Shown here piece by piece: positions 35,137 to 44,290 of a stretch of DNA of 64,000 nt. Numbering within the stretch: position 1 is the stretch's first letter; each line of letters opens with the position of its first letter. The translations under genes and the position numbers were made by a program. Below the pieces are notes generated by a model. It saw only the letters and a list, made by a program, of their open reading frames with translations. It searched no databases and had not been told where the DNA came from. The DNA is taken from NCBI RefSeq assembly GCF_023159225.1, contig NC_063170.1:26624301-26688300 (forward strand), read 5' to 3'. Source of the DNA: Perognathus longimembris pacificus (Eukaryota > Chordata > Mammalia > Rodentia > Heteromyidae).

Positions 35137-35560
35137 AGATTTACCTTCCTAATTAGGTTTTGCTTGGGCAAATATATGAGGATTAGTCTGTAATCCACAA
35201 GCTCACAGAAAGTGAGGGTGGATGGCCTCAGGAGGAGATGTTTGTTGTGGAAAACTCACATAGCCTGGGGTACATGTGGATAGTGAATATGTGCTTGCTT
35301 TCAAACAAGTCACCTGCTACTTATTTAACCTAGTTAAGGGTTATTAATTATATTCTAGGTGTTGGGGGTATAGAATTAAGGAGGATAAGGGATCTATCTC
35401 AATGGGCTCTAGTGAAGGGAAGAGATAATAGGAGGGAAAAGTTGAGTGGTTTTGGGTGCTCAGGCTTCTGGGATGCTTCCTGATGCTAAGGAAGACAGAG
35501 CTCTCATCTGCTGAGGCTCCACCTTCAAGTTCTTAAGCCTGGAAAGTGCAAGAAGCTTGC
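34776..35560. other. Single-copy DNA with (TC)n tract
   Basis: A TC-rich microsatellite at 35089-35139. The rest holds no recognised feature. Confidence 0.4.
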
Positions 35561-35882
35561 TGTAGTTTGGATCATAAATATCTCCAAAGGTCTATGCATT
35601 GAAGGTTTAGTCTCCAGTCCATGGTGTGGAGCCTTCAGAAGGTGGGGTCTGGTGGAAAGAAGTTAGGTCATTGTGAACTCATATTCTTCCATTCTTTCTC
35701 TTTGCTTTTCCAGTGCTATGAAGTGAATGGGCCTTTTCTACTCTGCTACCGCAGGCCCAAAGCAGCATGGCCAAGAGACCATGGATGGAAACATCGGAAA
35801 CTACGAGCCAAAATAAAAACTTTCCTCCTTAGAACCTGGTCTTTGCAGCTACTTGTCAAGGCACTAGAAATTGACTAACATA
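35561..35882 (+). mobile_element. ERVL-MaLR-type LTR
   Basis: It opens 'tagtttggatcataaatatc' and 'tgcattgaaggtttagtctc', and closes with 'gagccaaaataaaaactttc' and 'gaaattgactaaca'. These words match the common MaLR (MST/MLT-like) consensus: a 'ttgaa...ccccag' head, 'gagccaaaataaa' polyadenylation region and 'gactaaca' end. No internal region is present, so it is a solo LTR. Confidence 0.75.
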
Positions 35883-36714
35883 TCTCTTTAATTCACCCTT
35901 AGCCTGTGTTTGGCTTCTCTTGTGTCCAGTTCCTGAGTTTATACCTCATGATCAATTGTGCCTACTGTAGCTCACCTTCTCAGAGCCCATGTCCTCTCCC
36001 CCACTCACCCGGACAGAGAACATCAGATTCTCCATTTGGTCTTCCCTTCTTCTCATGGTGAAAGCCCTTGGGGCCCCTCAGGGGCAGGAAAAGGACAACC
36101 ATCATGTCTTCTCTCTGGCAGCTCTTCAGTTCAGGACAACGTGGGGTTGAAGAAGTGTGGGGTGAGAATCATGGGAGATATTGAGGTGGCCTTGGTCAGG
36201 TCCTAAAAGATGTGTCCACATTATTCCCCTAATCATGGCTACCTACTCACCTGACACTTGGTCACCCAAGCAAAGACCCTTTCTGTATGATAAAGACCTG
36301 CTCCTGTGGGGAGAAGGGGTGTTCCCCAGGAGGGGATGCTCCCCAGGAGGAGGTGCTCCTCAGCAGAGAGGCCCTCTGAAGCATGCAAAGTGCTCTTCTT
36401 AAAGCTCGGAACAGGTTTTCATCTGCAAGCCATGTTGCTCAGTAAACATGTGTCTGGAGGGTGGGAGAGGATGGGTCCTTCTATAAGGGTGAATGAGATA
36501 GAGGATGGGTTCTCCTCTGGGGATGGATGTCACCATTGCAGCCTGGGGACGTGGTGCCTTCTTAGCTACTGGACCTGGGGCTGCTACAGGACTTGAGAAT
36601 GGAAGTACAGGACAGCGAAGGGCACCCAGACTTTAGCAGGCCATGCCGCTCTCCACTGTAATCATTGCTCACACATGGCCCACCGCTCTCAGGAAGGTCA
36701 GCCTCCTCTCATTG
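35883..36714. other. Single-copy DNA
   Basis: A small imperfect tandem lies at 36318-36360 ('ccccaggaggggatgct' repeated). No gene. Confidence 0.4.
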
Positions 36715-37080
36715 AGGGAAGCCTGCATCTGTTAGTAAATTTAAATGATGAGTTAAATGGGGTTTAGATGGTATCACAAAAAGGCATGTCCTCTATCTAA
36801 CAACTGCCAGGCCATTAGCTGTAGTGGAGCTGTGCACCACCACGGCAGGGTGACTCCTTCCTCCTGCCCAGCCCCCCACCCAGGCCTGGCATTTCAGAAG
36901 CCTCGGTTTTGGCAAGGAGCAGGAAGAGGCAGTGGTTGTGACAGGGTGGGAGAAAGGGACTACTGCAAACATTCCTGCCTTTCTGCCATCTTCCTTGTCC
37001 TGGATCCTCAGCTTGGAGACTGTATTATTTCACCTAGCAGAGCTGGGAAGCAACTGAGTCCAGCCTTCCTCATTAGATCT
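36715..37080. promoter_or_regulatory. Possible conserved noncoding element
   Basis: 'tagtaaatttaaatgatgag' and 'aactgccaggccattagctg' look like enhancer-type sequence in a GC-rich setting. Weak call based on composition. Confidence 0.2.
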
Positions 37081-37102
37081 GGGGAAACTGAGGTGGGAAG
37101 GG

Positions 37103-37650
37103 GGTTGGGGGCTCTGTCTTGCCTCCTGCTGTAGGGGATGGCTGTGCCTTTGAGAACTGGGATGGCTCGCTGCTGGCCCGTCCCACCTCCTTCCGGGTTC
37201 TACCTGAAGAGATAGCAAACCAGCCCCCGCCTCTCGGCGGCGAGCACGTGTGTCGTGATGGCACCAGGCCGAGCCAAGAGGCCGGGCCTCTGCGGGAAGT
37301 TCCGTGACATCACAATGATGGACATGCTCATTAGCCTATCGCTAGCACCTGGCCAGTCCCTCCCCTTTGCTCGTCACTATTGCTGTAAGTCTGTTAGCCC
37401 CTCCCTTGAATAAACAGAATGCTCTTTGAAGCTTCTCCGAGAGCCCACGCGCCCCTGTCTTCCTTGGCAAGTATAGGGAGGGGAAGGGCATTCTCGCAAC
37501 CACATGCTGACTGAGGCTGCACATGGACCTCGCTTCCGCAGTTATTTCTACTGGCCAGAGGATATGCGTGAGAGTGATAGGGGACCACACAGAAGGGGCA
37601 GATAGGCCCAGGATCTCTACACGGAAGGAGGTATAGAGCTTAGCCTGGCA
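37103..37650 (+). mobile_element. Class II (ERVK-like) LTR, related to the 43.6-kb solo LTR
   Basis: The start 'ggttgggggctctgtcttgc' aligns with the start of the LTR at 43641. Shared internal words include 'gagcacgtgtgt' / 'gaacacgtgcat', 'ggaagttcc' and 'agtccctcccctttg' / 'agtccttcccctttc', then AATAAA (37409). The 3' end 'agcctggca' corresponds to 'gatcccaaca' with transitions. It is about 548 bp against 531 bp. No clear target duplication was found. Two bases later a lysine-type primer-binding site starts, which supports the 3' boundary. An alternative 3' end at 37621 (ctctaca) cannot be excluded. Confidence 0.6.
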
Positions 37651-37652
37651 AA

Positions 37653-37670
37653 TGACGCCCAAAGTGGGGC
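37653..37670 (+). other. tRNA-Lys primer-binding site
   Basis: TGACGCCCAAAGTGGGGC matches the 18-base complement of the 3' end of tRNA-Lys(CTT) at 16 of 18 positions, including a TGA derived from the CCA-tail complement TGG. It lies two bases after the LTR end CA, the position expected in a retrovirus. Confidence 0.65.
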
Positions 37671-37729
37671 ATGAACCCAAGACCCTGAGATTAAGAATCT
37701 CATGCTTTACCGACTGAGCTATCCATGGC
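37653..37729 (-). pseudogene. tRNA-Lys(CTT) retro-copy, full length, with CCA remnant
   Basis: Read on the minus strand it has D arm 'tagctcagtcggtaaagc', anticodon stem-loop 'tgagattcttaatctca' with anticodon CTT (plus positions 37693-37695), variable loop 'gggtc' and T arm 'gggttcatgccccac'. It ends gcgTCA, where TCA probably derives from the post-transcriptional CCA, so a mature tRNA was copied. Defects: one extra base and mismatches in the acceptor stem, a mismatch in the T stem, and changes at T-loop positions 57 and 58. It is therefore unlikely to be a working tRNA gene. The remainder beyond 18 nt shows that more than the usual primer-binding site was copied. Confidence 0.75.
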
Positions 37730-39111
37730 ATCAGCTGGATACATTTGGGGACCTCTGGGCAGGGCACTTCAGTGCCATCCCTTCTGCTGGTCCTGCAGCT
37801 GTCTGAGAATGACACTGTCTCCAGTGTAGGTAGGATGATACTCTCATGCTGCCAAAGGCCCCCCCATAGTTTGGGGGGCTTCCCTGCTCTAGGTGACAGT
37901 GGGAAAAACTTGAGTCTCTCATTTCTGCTGCTATCTGTTTCATGGCCCCTGACAGTTCTTGCTCATTCCAAGGACCTGGAACATGAATATAGAAGGTGTG
38001 GTCAGGAAAGAAAGCTATGTGCCAGACTCTAGTATCCCAGCCTCTCTCCACCACAGGCGCAGAGCTCTGTGGGGAGCTAGGCTGCTCTGCCTGGCTCTAC
38101 CTTTAGAAGGCATTCTATCCCCAAATATCAGGCTGCTAGAACATTGGTGGTCCTGGTTCTCCCTCTGGCCCCTGACATTCTTTAGGAGACAGGATTCCTA
38201 CTTGAGTTCACAGGGTCCTGTCTGCAGAGTTCTATCTTTAGGAAGTGTATCCCCATATTCTAGGCTGGTGGACAGTTTGTACTTGAGATTACGCTATGGG
38301 AATCCAGCTTTCATTCTTGCCTGTTCCTGCACCACCTTCTGCAGGCCTTTGACCTCTCTCCATCCCCTACCCCTGGGTAGCCATTAGGGTTCCTAGGTAG
38401 AGATCAGACCTTGAGAAAGAAGAAGGGGGAATACCACTCAGCATGATTTCCCCTCCCCTTCCATCTCATTGGCTAGAATAGGGCCACACAGTCCCCTGTA
38501 AGCCAATCATTGGTCATCATGGGACAACTGTGATTGGCTGAGGCCTATGGGCGCCCATCTTTTGAGGCTAGGAAGATGCTGACCATCACCCAAGTACCAG
38601 GTTCTGACAAGAAGCCTGGCTATTCTTGAAATTCCCCTTCTTGTGTTGGCATACTTACATTAGTTTCCTGAAGCTAAATCACTGTAAGTTTGGGGGCTTC
38701 AAGCATCAGAAACTTCTTTAGTCACTGAAGATGACGGGGCTCTTGGGATAATCCAGAGTGATCATCTCATTTCAAGATCCTTAACTTGATTCCATCAGCA
38801 GAGACCTATTCATGCTGTCTAGGAGTATGGATTCCTCTCTCTCTCTCTCTCTCTCTCTGACTATTAAAGAATTAAGAAACAGGAAAATGTTTAAGGTAAA
38901 CAGCACACATTCATTTGAAAGTGAAAGAAAAGACATGAAAGGAAGTATGGAGCCTCTGCACCTGGAAAGGAGCCCAAAAAGGAGTCCAAAGGAGTCGTCT
39001 CAGAGGTGTTTTCTATAGTATGGGCTCCTCTCATATCTCATCCTTGGACTTTGTGCTGATAGTTTAATGGCTTGTTTATGTACCATTTCATCCATTGAGC
39101 AGGCACCTGGG
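37730..39111. other. Single-copy or old-repeat DNA
   Basis: Two similar passages (38098-38155 'tacctttagaaggcattct' and 38231-38280 'tatctttaggaagtgtatc') suggest an ancient tandem duplication. Four CCAAT/ATTGG boxes lie within 38468-38537. A TC tract lies at 38835-38859. No gene. Confidence 0.35.
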
Positions 39112-39255
39112 GCATTATGGGAAGAAGTGTGTGAGTGGAAACACACAGTATTATGGGAAGAAATGTGTGAGTGGAAACACACAGTATTATGGGAAGAAGC
39201 ATTTTAGCAGGAACTCAAGGCACTATGGGAACAAGAAATATCATGACAGGCCACA
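39112..39255 (+). repeat. 36-bp tandem repeat, four units
   Basis: Units start at 39112, 39148, 39184 and 39220, with the common core 'attatgggaagaa'. The first two units are nearly identical and the last two diverge. As 36 is a multiple of three, a frame from 39095 to 39379 stays open and repeats a 12-residue motif (YYGKKCVSGNTQ). Nothing else suggests a gene: no Kozak-like start, splice sites or recognised domain. Confidence 0.8.
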
Positions 39256-40349
39256 TATTATTTGCCACATGTTATGTCCACCACTTTTTATCCCTAGCTA
39301 CCTAACAGTTCCTCACTTCCCCCTCTCTTTTCCTCATTACTTTCCAGAGCACGCAATGCCCACAGATTCCTGGAGTTAGGATACAGCTACTTCTTTGTGA
39401 GAACCACCATTCAATTCACGTCAATGTTCTTTAGCTCTGACAGCAGCAGAGACAATGGTGATGCTCAGACTTGTCTTGGTTGTCAAACAACAAACCCTGA
39501 GTATCAAACAGAGGACCACATAAGACTTTGACCTGAGATGCTACACACATTGGCAGTGCGAGGCCTGCTTGGAGGATGGAGAAAAGTTGTATCTGCTTTG
39601 GGGTTTACCTCTAACCTTCTCTGTAGTTCATTTTCCACCACTGTCCCATTTGGTCTCTTGACTACCTGAATTTTCCTGTGATTTCTGAATCCTCTCATTG
39701 TCCCCTGGCCGACATCTGAGAGCAGCGAGTGGCCTGCCTGCATTGAAAAGGAAAAAGTTTCTGCAAGACCCACCTGGGGCTGGAAGCCTTGAAGTTGCTG
39801 TGGGTCTGGGGCTTGTGAAGGGAAGCTGCGATTGGGGAGGGCTGGCTGGAGGGAGGGGACTTGTCCTAAAGGCCAGAGATGGAGTCATGAGAGATCCAGG
39901 GTCCTTGGTCTGGGGTGTGAGGGTGCATATGTGTAAGGACCTGTGAGCTATCCACTTGGAGCATTTGGGGTCCTGCAGAGCCTCAACTGGAAGCCCCCAT
40001 TGTTGCATTTGCTAAGCCCCCAGGTCTGAAAGCTAGAGGCCCAGGGAGAATGAAACAGTCTGGGCAAAAAGGCTCCAAGGCAGTTCAAAGATAGAGAGAG
40101 ACTGAGGGTGAAGTTTTCAAGCTACATCCAAGGGGAGGGCTTTTCATCTGCCAGCCTTTGAATTGGGAATCAAGGCGGGCAAAGTTACTACCAGGTTAAA
40201 GTTTAAATGGCACAGAAAGGGGAGACGGCAAGATGAAAGTCCCGTCCGTCTGGCCAGGGGAACAAAGCCGGAGTCCAGCCTGGGCACCTGGCCGTAGCGG
40301 CACCGAGTTACAGCAGTCCCAGGCAGGAGGGGCTGCCACTCGGCCATTG
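39256..40349. other. Single-copy DNA
   Basis: No gene or repeat recognised. Confidence 0.4.
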
Positions 40350-40620
40350 TTCAGCTGAGGAACCAAAGTAATTGAAAGGAAAGGTGAGCCAAGGAGAGGC
40401 AGCCATCATGTGTGACTGCCTGGATTGTTAGAAAATAATTTAAAGGGAACAGGCCCATCAAGCAGTTCCTCTTATGGAAATGCCATCATTGAAAAGAAAG
40501 GAAGGGACAGGTAGGGAAACCTTTTCATTCTTTGAAAGAGTTTTTTTTTTTTTTTCCCCTCACCAAGTATAGACTAGAATATCATTTGAACACTTGAACA
40601 TTTTAGAAACTTGCTTCATT
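40350..40620. promoter_or_regulatory. Possible conserved noncoding element
   Basis: 'tgttagaaaataatttaaag', 'cttatggaaatgccatcatt' and 'gaatatcatttgaacact' form an AT-rich, repeat-free block between GC-rich stretches. Composition-based only. Confidence 0.25.
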
Positions 40621-41047
40621 CTCAGAATGCCCGGGTTGGGCCTTTTCCAGGATCTTGTATGATGGAGGGGACCCAGGGCTGGGGAGAGGGAGATTATAGG
40701 CTGTATACCCATAGCTTGGCACCCTGAGATCTAGCTTCCTGATTTCCTGGGAATCCTGGATTTCCTTTTCTTCCTGGTTCTGCTTTCAGCTCTCCTATCT
40801 TAATAGTCCCCAGTCCATGTGATTAATGTGAGCTGGTTAATGTGAGCTGCGACTTTGAGGGTCTTGGAGAGACGAATTGGTGTGTTAGTATGGTTCCCCC
40901 TCCCTTAGACCCTGAACACTTCCCATTTGTAAGGCCCACCCCTGGGAGGGCTCCATGCAGATGCCCCTCACCTATTTAGTCTGTACCCAGTACCTGAATT
41001 ACCCATCTGTAATATGGAGGTCAGATCTGGCCAGCGCCATCATGGGC
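40621..41047. other. Single-copy DNA
   Basis: A short direct repeat, 'gtgagctg' within 40838-40858. No gene. Confidence 0.4.
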
Positions 41048-41660
41048 TGTTGAGGGGTGTCAGATTGACTCCATCTCAGATTAAAGAGAGCTGAAGCTGA
41101 CTCCATCTTCACTAAGATCTCCCCTGCCCTATCCAGAGAAGTCCCCCTTCACTGTGATAACATTGTGTAAACTGCTTGACCACCTGAGTAGTGGTCAAGG
41201 TTAAACCTGTGCCCTTCCCTGAGTAGGCATATCCACCTGCATCATGTGAGCCCCACCAAATCTGTGTGCCAAGTCTAACTTAAATGATAGGTTGGTTCAA
41301 ACAGTTACTATGAGGCAGATTGTAACTCCATTGGCCACCTGCGTGTGACCTGGCAGGTTCTGTAAGTGTTATAACTTCATTGGCCATCTGTGTGTGGCAG
41401 GCTTGACCATGTGGTGTTTGCCTTTATAACCTGACTTGAGCATGGCCCAGGGAGTGTGGTCCCACCTCCTGAGCCTGGGCTGCGGCTCTGGCCAGCCAGC
41501 TTGCTTTTTATGGTCGCAGTTCCAGCTCCCGAGTCTGGCCTGTGATCCTGGCCAGTGTACTTTTTACTTCCCCAATAAATCCATCTTTTTACTTGAGAGT
41601 GTCTCTGAGTGGTGGACTCTTGGAGGGATAGGGGAATCCCCCTCCTTGGACCCCATTACA
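41048..41660 (+). mobile_element. Probable LTR
   Basis: It begins TGTTGAGGGG and ends CCCCATTACA, an imperfect inverted repeat with TG...CA ends. A TATA-like 'gcctttataacctg' (about 41423) and polyadenylation signal 'ccccaataaatcc' (about 41571-41583) are spaced as in LTRs. Two internal near-copies of 'aact(c/t)cattggccacctg' at about 41315 and 41366 suggest a U3 duplication. No coding remnant. Confidence 0.7.
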
Positions 41661-42436
41661 TGTGGTCCCCTGTCGGGGTCCTTCGCCCCCAGCACTCTCC
41701 TGGCCAGCGGGAGAGGCGGGGAAGCACGCCCCGACCGAGGCGGGCCAAGAAAAGGTGAAGAGTGGATGGACTGCCCGCTCCCAGGCCCCCTTTCGCTGGA
41801 GGACAATCAGACAGCCCGGGAGAGTGTCACGCTTTACTGGGAGGAGCTTTGGCCTTAAAATGGCAGGAGGGTGAGGGGTGTGCGTGCACCTAGCTAGGGA
41901 CTGAGGGTCGGCCTGAGATGTCTGTCAAGGGTGGAGGGCCGAGGGACCAATCCTAAGAGGCGGCCTAATTCTACGTCACAGCCCACAGGACCGCCTCCGG
42001 GTTCACCTCCAGGCGCCATCTTGGCTACACGTGGTCCCAAGGCTGGGAGGCGGGGCCAGCTAGAACCGCCTTTCCGGTTCGGTGTAATAGCCACGCAGCC
42101 CCAGGGCTGGGAAAACAGGTGGGGCCAGCCGGGCATGCCCCACAGTCCTCTCCCTTGGGGGGACCCCATTACAACATCCAATCCACCTGGCCACACCTCC
42201 CACCTTTCCTTATATAATTGGGCTCAACACAAGTCCCCACTCTCTTTCCTTTTCCCTCTTACTCCCTTTCTGTCTTTCCTTTTCTCTCTTGCTCTCTTTC
42301 TTTTCTTTCTCCTCTTCTTCCTTCCTCTCTGTTTCCTCACATCTCCATCTCATGCAGGCCACAGTCTGCTCTCCCCCCAATAAACTCTTTTTCTGCATGA
42401 ACCATGTGGCAGGTTTCCTTTCTGGAAAACCTTACA
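41661..42436 (+). mobile_element. Second probable LTR, directly adjoining
   Basis: It starts TGTGGTCCCC and ends AACCTTACA. TATA-like 'ccttatataattggg' at about 42209; polyadenylation signal 'ccccaataaactc' at 42376-42388; U3 is CpG-rich. The word 'ggaccccattaca' appears at its 5' boundary (41648) and again inside (42161). Pyrimidine-rich R/U5. Boundaries are tentative. Confidence 0.6.
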
Positions 42437-42688
42437 CCATTCACACTTTTATAGACAGAGCTTCTGTGTTCCCAGGATCTGATGGGACCCAGGGGGGATC
42501 CTTGAGAATGTGGTTTGGGTTTTCTTGAATAAAACATGCTCAAAATGACCAACACTAATCAGATGCCTACTGTGTGCCAGGCAGAATCTAGTGAGCAAGA
42601 CATAGACCCTGTGTGTAGTTGTTTATAGTCTAGTGAGAAGGTGGGCAAATAAGCAAGCAGTAATACAGATTGATAAGAACTAGGACAA
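42437..42688. other. Single-copy DNA with old-repeat motif
   Basis: 42560-42640 ('gatgcctactgtgtgccagg' and 'tatagtctagtgagaaggtg') matches a common ancient mammalian repeat (MIR/L2-age). Confidence 0.45.
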
Positions 42689-42975
42689 GGCTGGGCATTA
42701 TGAGATCACGTCTATAATCCTAACTACTGAGGCTGAGATCTACAGATCAAGATTTGAAGTCAGCCTGAGCAGAGAAGTCTATGAGATTCTTGTGTTCCAT
42801 TAACTACCAAAATATCAAAAGTAAAGCTGTGGCTCAAGTGGTAGAACATTAGCCTTGAGTGAAAAAGCTAAGGGACAGTGCCTAAGCCCTGAGTCCTTGA
42901 GTTTAAGCTTTAGTACTGGTCCCCAAAAAACAAAAACAAACAAAAAACCCCAAAAAACAAAAAAAGGGGGGGGGG
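42689..42975 (+). mobile_element. B1-headed/Geo-tailed SINE
   Basis: Head 'acgtctataatcctaactac', tail 'acattagccttgagtgaaaa', with an A/C-rich tail and G-run. Confidence 0.8.
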
Positions 42976-43436
42976 AATCCTAAGACAGAGGAATCGCTAG
43001 AATATGTGGGAGGATAGAGTTAATATGGCTTTTAGGGACGTTTGACGGTATAAGATGACATTCATTAGTTGTTAGAAAATGAACTTACCATTTCTAGCCA
43101 AGATGGTATAATGACTCTGTTTTCCTCTCCATTTGACACAGTGAAAAAACTAGACAAGAAATGTGAAGATGAATTACTGGACATTGAGAAATGAAGAACT
43201 CTCTTGGGGAATCAAAAGAGCCCTGTGGCAATGCCGGTTCTTAATCCCCTGATCAGGGAGGAGGCTGGCAGATGTTCTGGGCTGAGGAGGCAGAGCCGAG
43301 TGTCAGGAGCTGAACGCCTTTGGAATGTACAGAAAGAAGAGTCTGAGGGAGAGAGCCTCACTCAGAGAACCCTGAGAGTCAAGACAGTCATACCACAGAA
43401 CCAGTCATTCTGGTGCACTCATGGGCTTTGGATCTG
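42976..43436. other. Possible LINE-1 5' end remnant
   Basis: 'tctagccaagatggtataatgactc'-like text near 43095-43120 resembles an L1 5' UTR ('ccaagatgg'). Not certain; no gene. Confidence 0.3.
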
Positions 43437-43640
43437 AAGTGTGGGAGAGGCCTGGCCCCCAGCGTGGCACTGTTGGAAGGTGGTGAAAGCTTTCAAAGGT
43501 GGAGCCCATTGGGAGGTCTTTGGGTGTCCAGGAATATCCTCCCCATCTTAAAAAACAATCTTTCCTATCTCATTATGGCATATGCAGCTGCTCCCCACCA
43601 TGGACCCCCTCACCACAGGCTCAAAACAATGGGGCCAACT
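43437..43640 (+). mobile_element. MaLR-type LTR, 5' part (interrupted)
   Basis: 'gcactgttggaaggtggtga' and 'cccattgggaggtctttggg' match MaLR LTR consensus words. It breaks off at 'ggggccaact' where a class II solo LTR is inserted, and resumes at 44178. Confidence 0.7.
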
Positions 43641-44171
43641 TGTTGGGGACTGTTTTGGCCTTGGTGGAGGAAGGGTGCCAAGAGTGAGACGCTGCCCTTC
43701 CCCCAGCCCTGGGACAATGTGAGAGGGAGCCCCTCCCACCTTTCAGCCTCAACCGGAAAAGAAGCCCCCCGCCCCTTGGGAAGCGAACACGTGCATGCCA
43801 CCATGATAGAGTTGCCCAGCCCACAAAGGAAGTTCCAGGATCACTTGAGTGGCAGCACAGTCAGCCAATCAGTCAGTCACCCCAAGTCCTTCCCCTTTCG
43901 CCTTTGTCATCATAATAAATTTCTCTGGCCCGCCCTCGGGAGGCTGAGACGAATCCCACCATCGCAGCATGTCCCCCGCTCCTGGTAACATATGAGGGGA
44001 CTCGGGGAAGGGGAGGCTTCAGCAACCTTTCCTCAACTTAGCACAAGTCCACGAAAGTACACCTTGGCCTTCTGCCGGCAGAAGGCAAGGCCGAGTGCTC
44101 TTTCATAGATTTTAGGGTTCAGGCATTTTCCCCAGGAGATCAGGGAGAAAGGGATCGATCAGATCCCAACA
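43641..44171 (+). mobile_element. Class II (ERVK-like) solo LTR with 6-bp target duplication
   Basis: 531 bp, from TGTTGGG to CCCAACA, a perfect 7-bp terminal inverted repeat. The host bases 'ccaact' occur on both sides (43635-43640 and 44172-44177), the 6-bp duplication typical of betaretrovirus-like elements. Polyadenylation signal AATAAA at 43914; CCAAT-type 'gccaatcagtcag' upstream. It formed by recombination between two LTRs, or by insertion of a single LTR. Confidence 0.9.
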
Positions 44172-44177
44172 CCAACT

Positions 44178-44290
44178 AACTACAGACTGAAGCCCCCAAG
44201 CTTCTACCCAATGTAAACCTTTCCTCTTCATAAGCTGAGCACTTTAGGTATTCACTACAGTAACTGAAAGTTGACTGGCACTGAAGATAT
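44178..44290 (+). mobile_element. MaLR-type LTR, 3' part
   Basis: 'aactacagactgaagccccc' and 'aaacctttcctcttcataag' continue the consensus interrupted at 43640, ending 'gaaagttgactggca'. Confidence 0.65.

Noticed and set aside
37653..37729. Functional tRNA-Lys gene
   Set aside because: Acceptor-stem mismatches, an extra base, T-arm changes in the internal promoter (B box) and a CCA-derived 3' end indicate a retro-copy.
38041..38290. Possible multi-copy gene fragment
   Set aside because: Two similar passages exist, but frames are broken and similarity is too weak to call more than an old duplication.
41048..44171. Retroviral gag/pol/env remnants between the LTRs
   Set aside because: I looked for coding-like stretches between the LTR-like units and found only SINE, MaLR and single-copy text.
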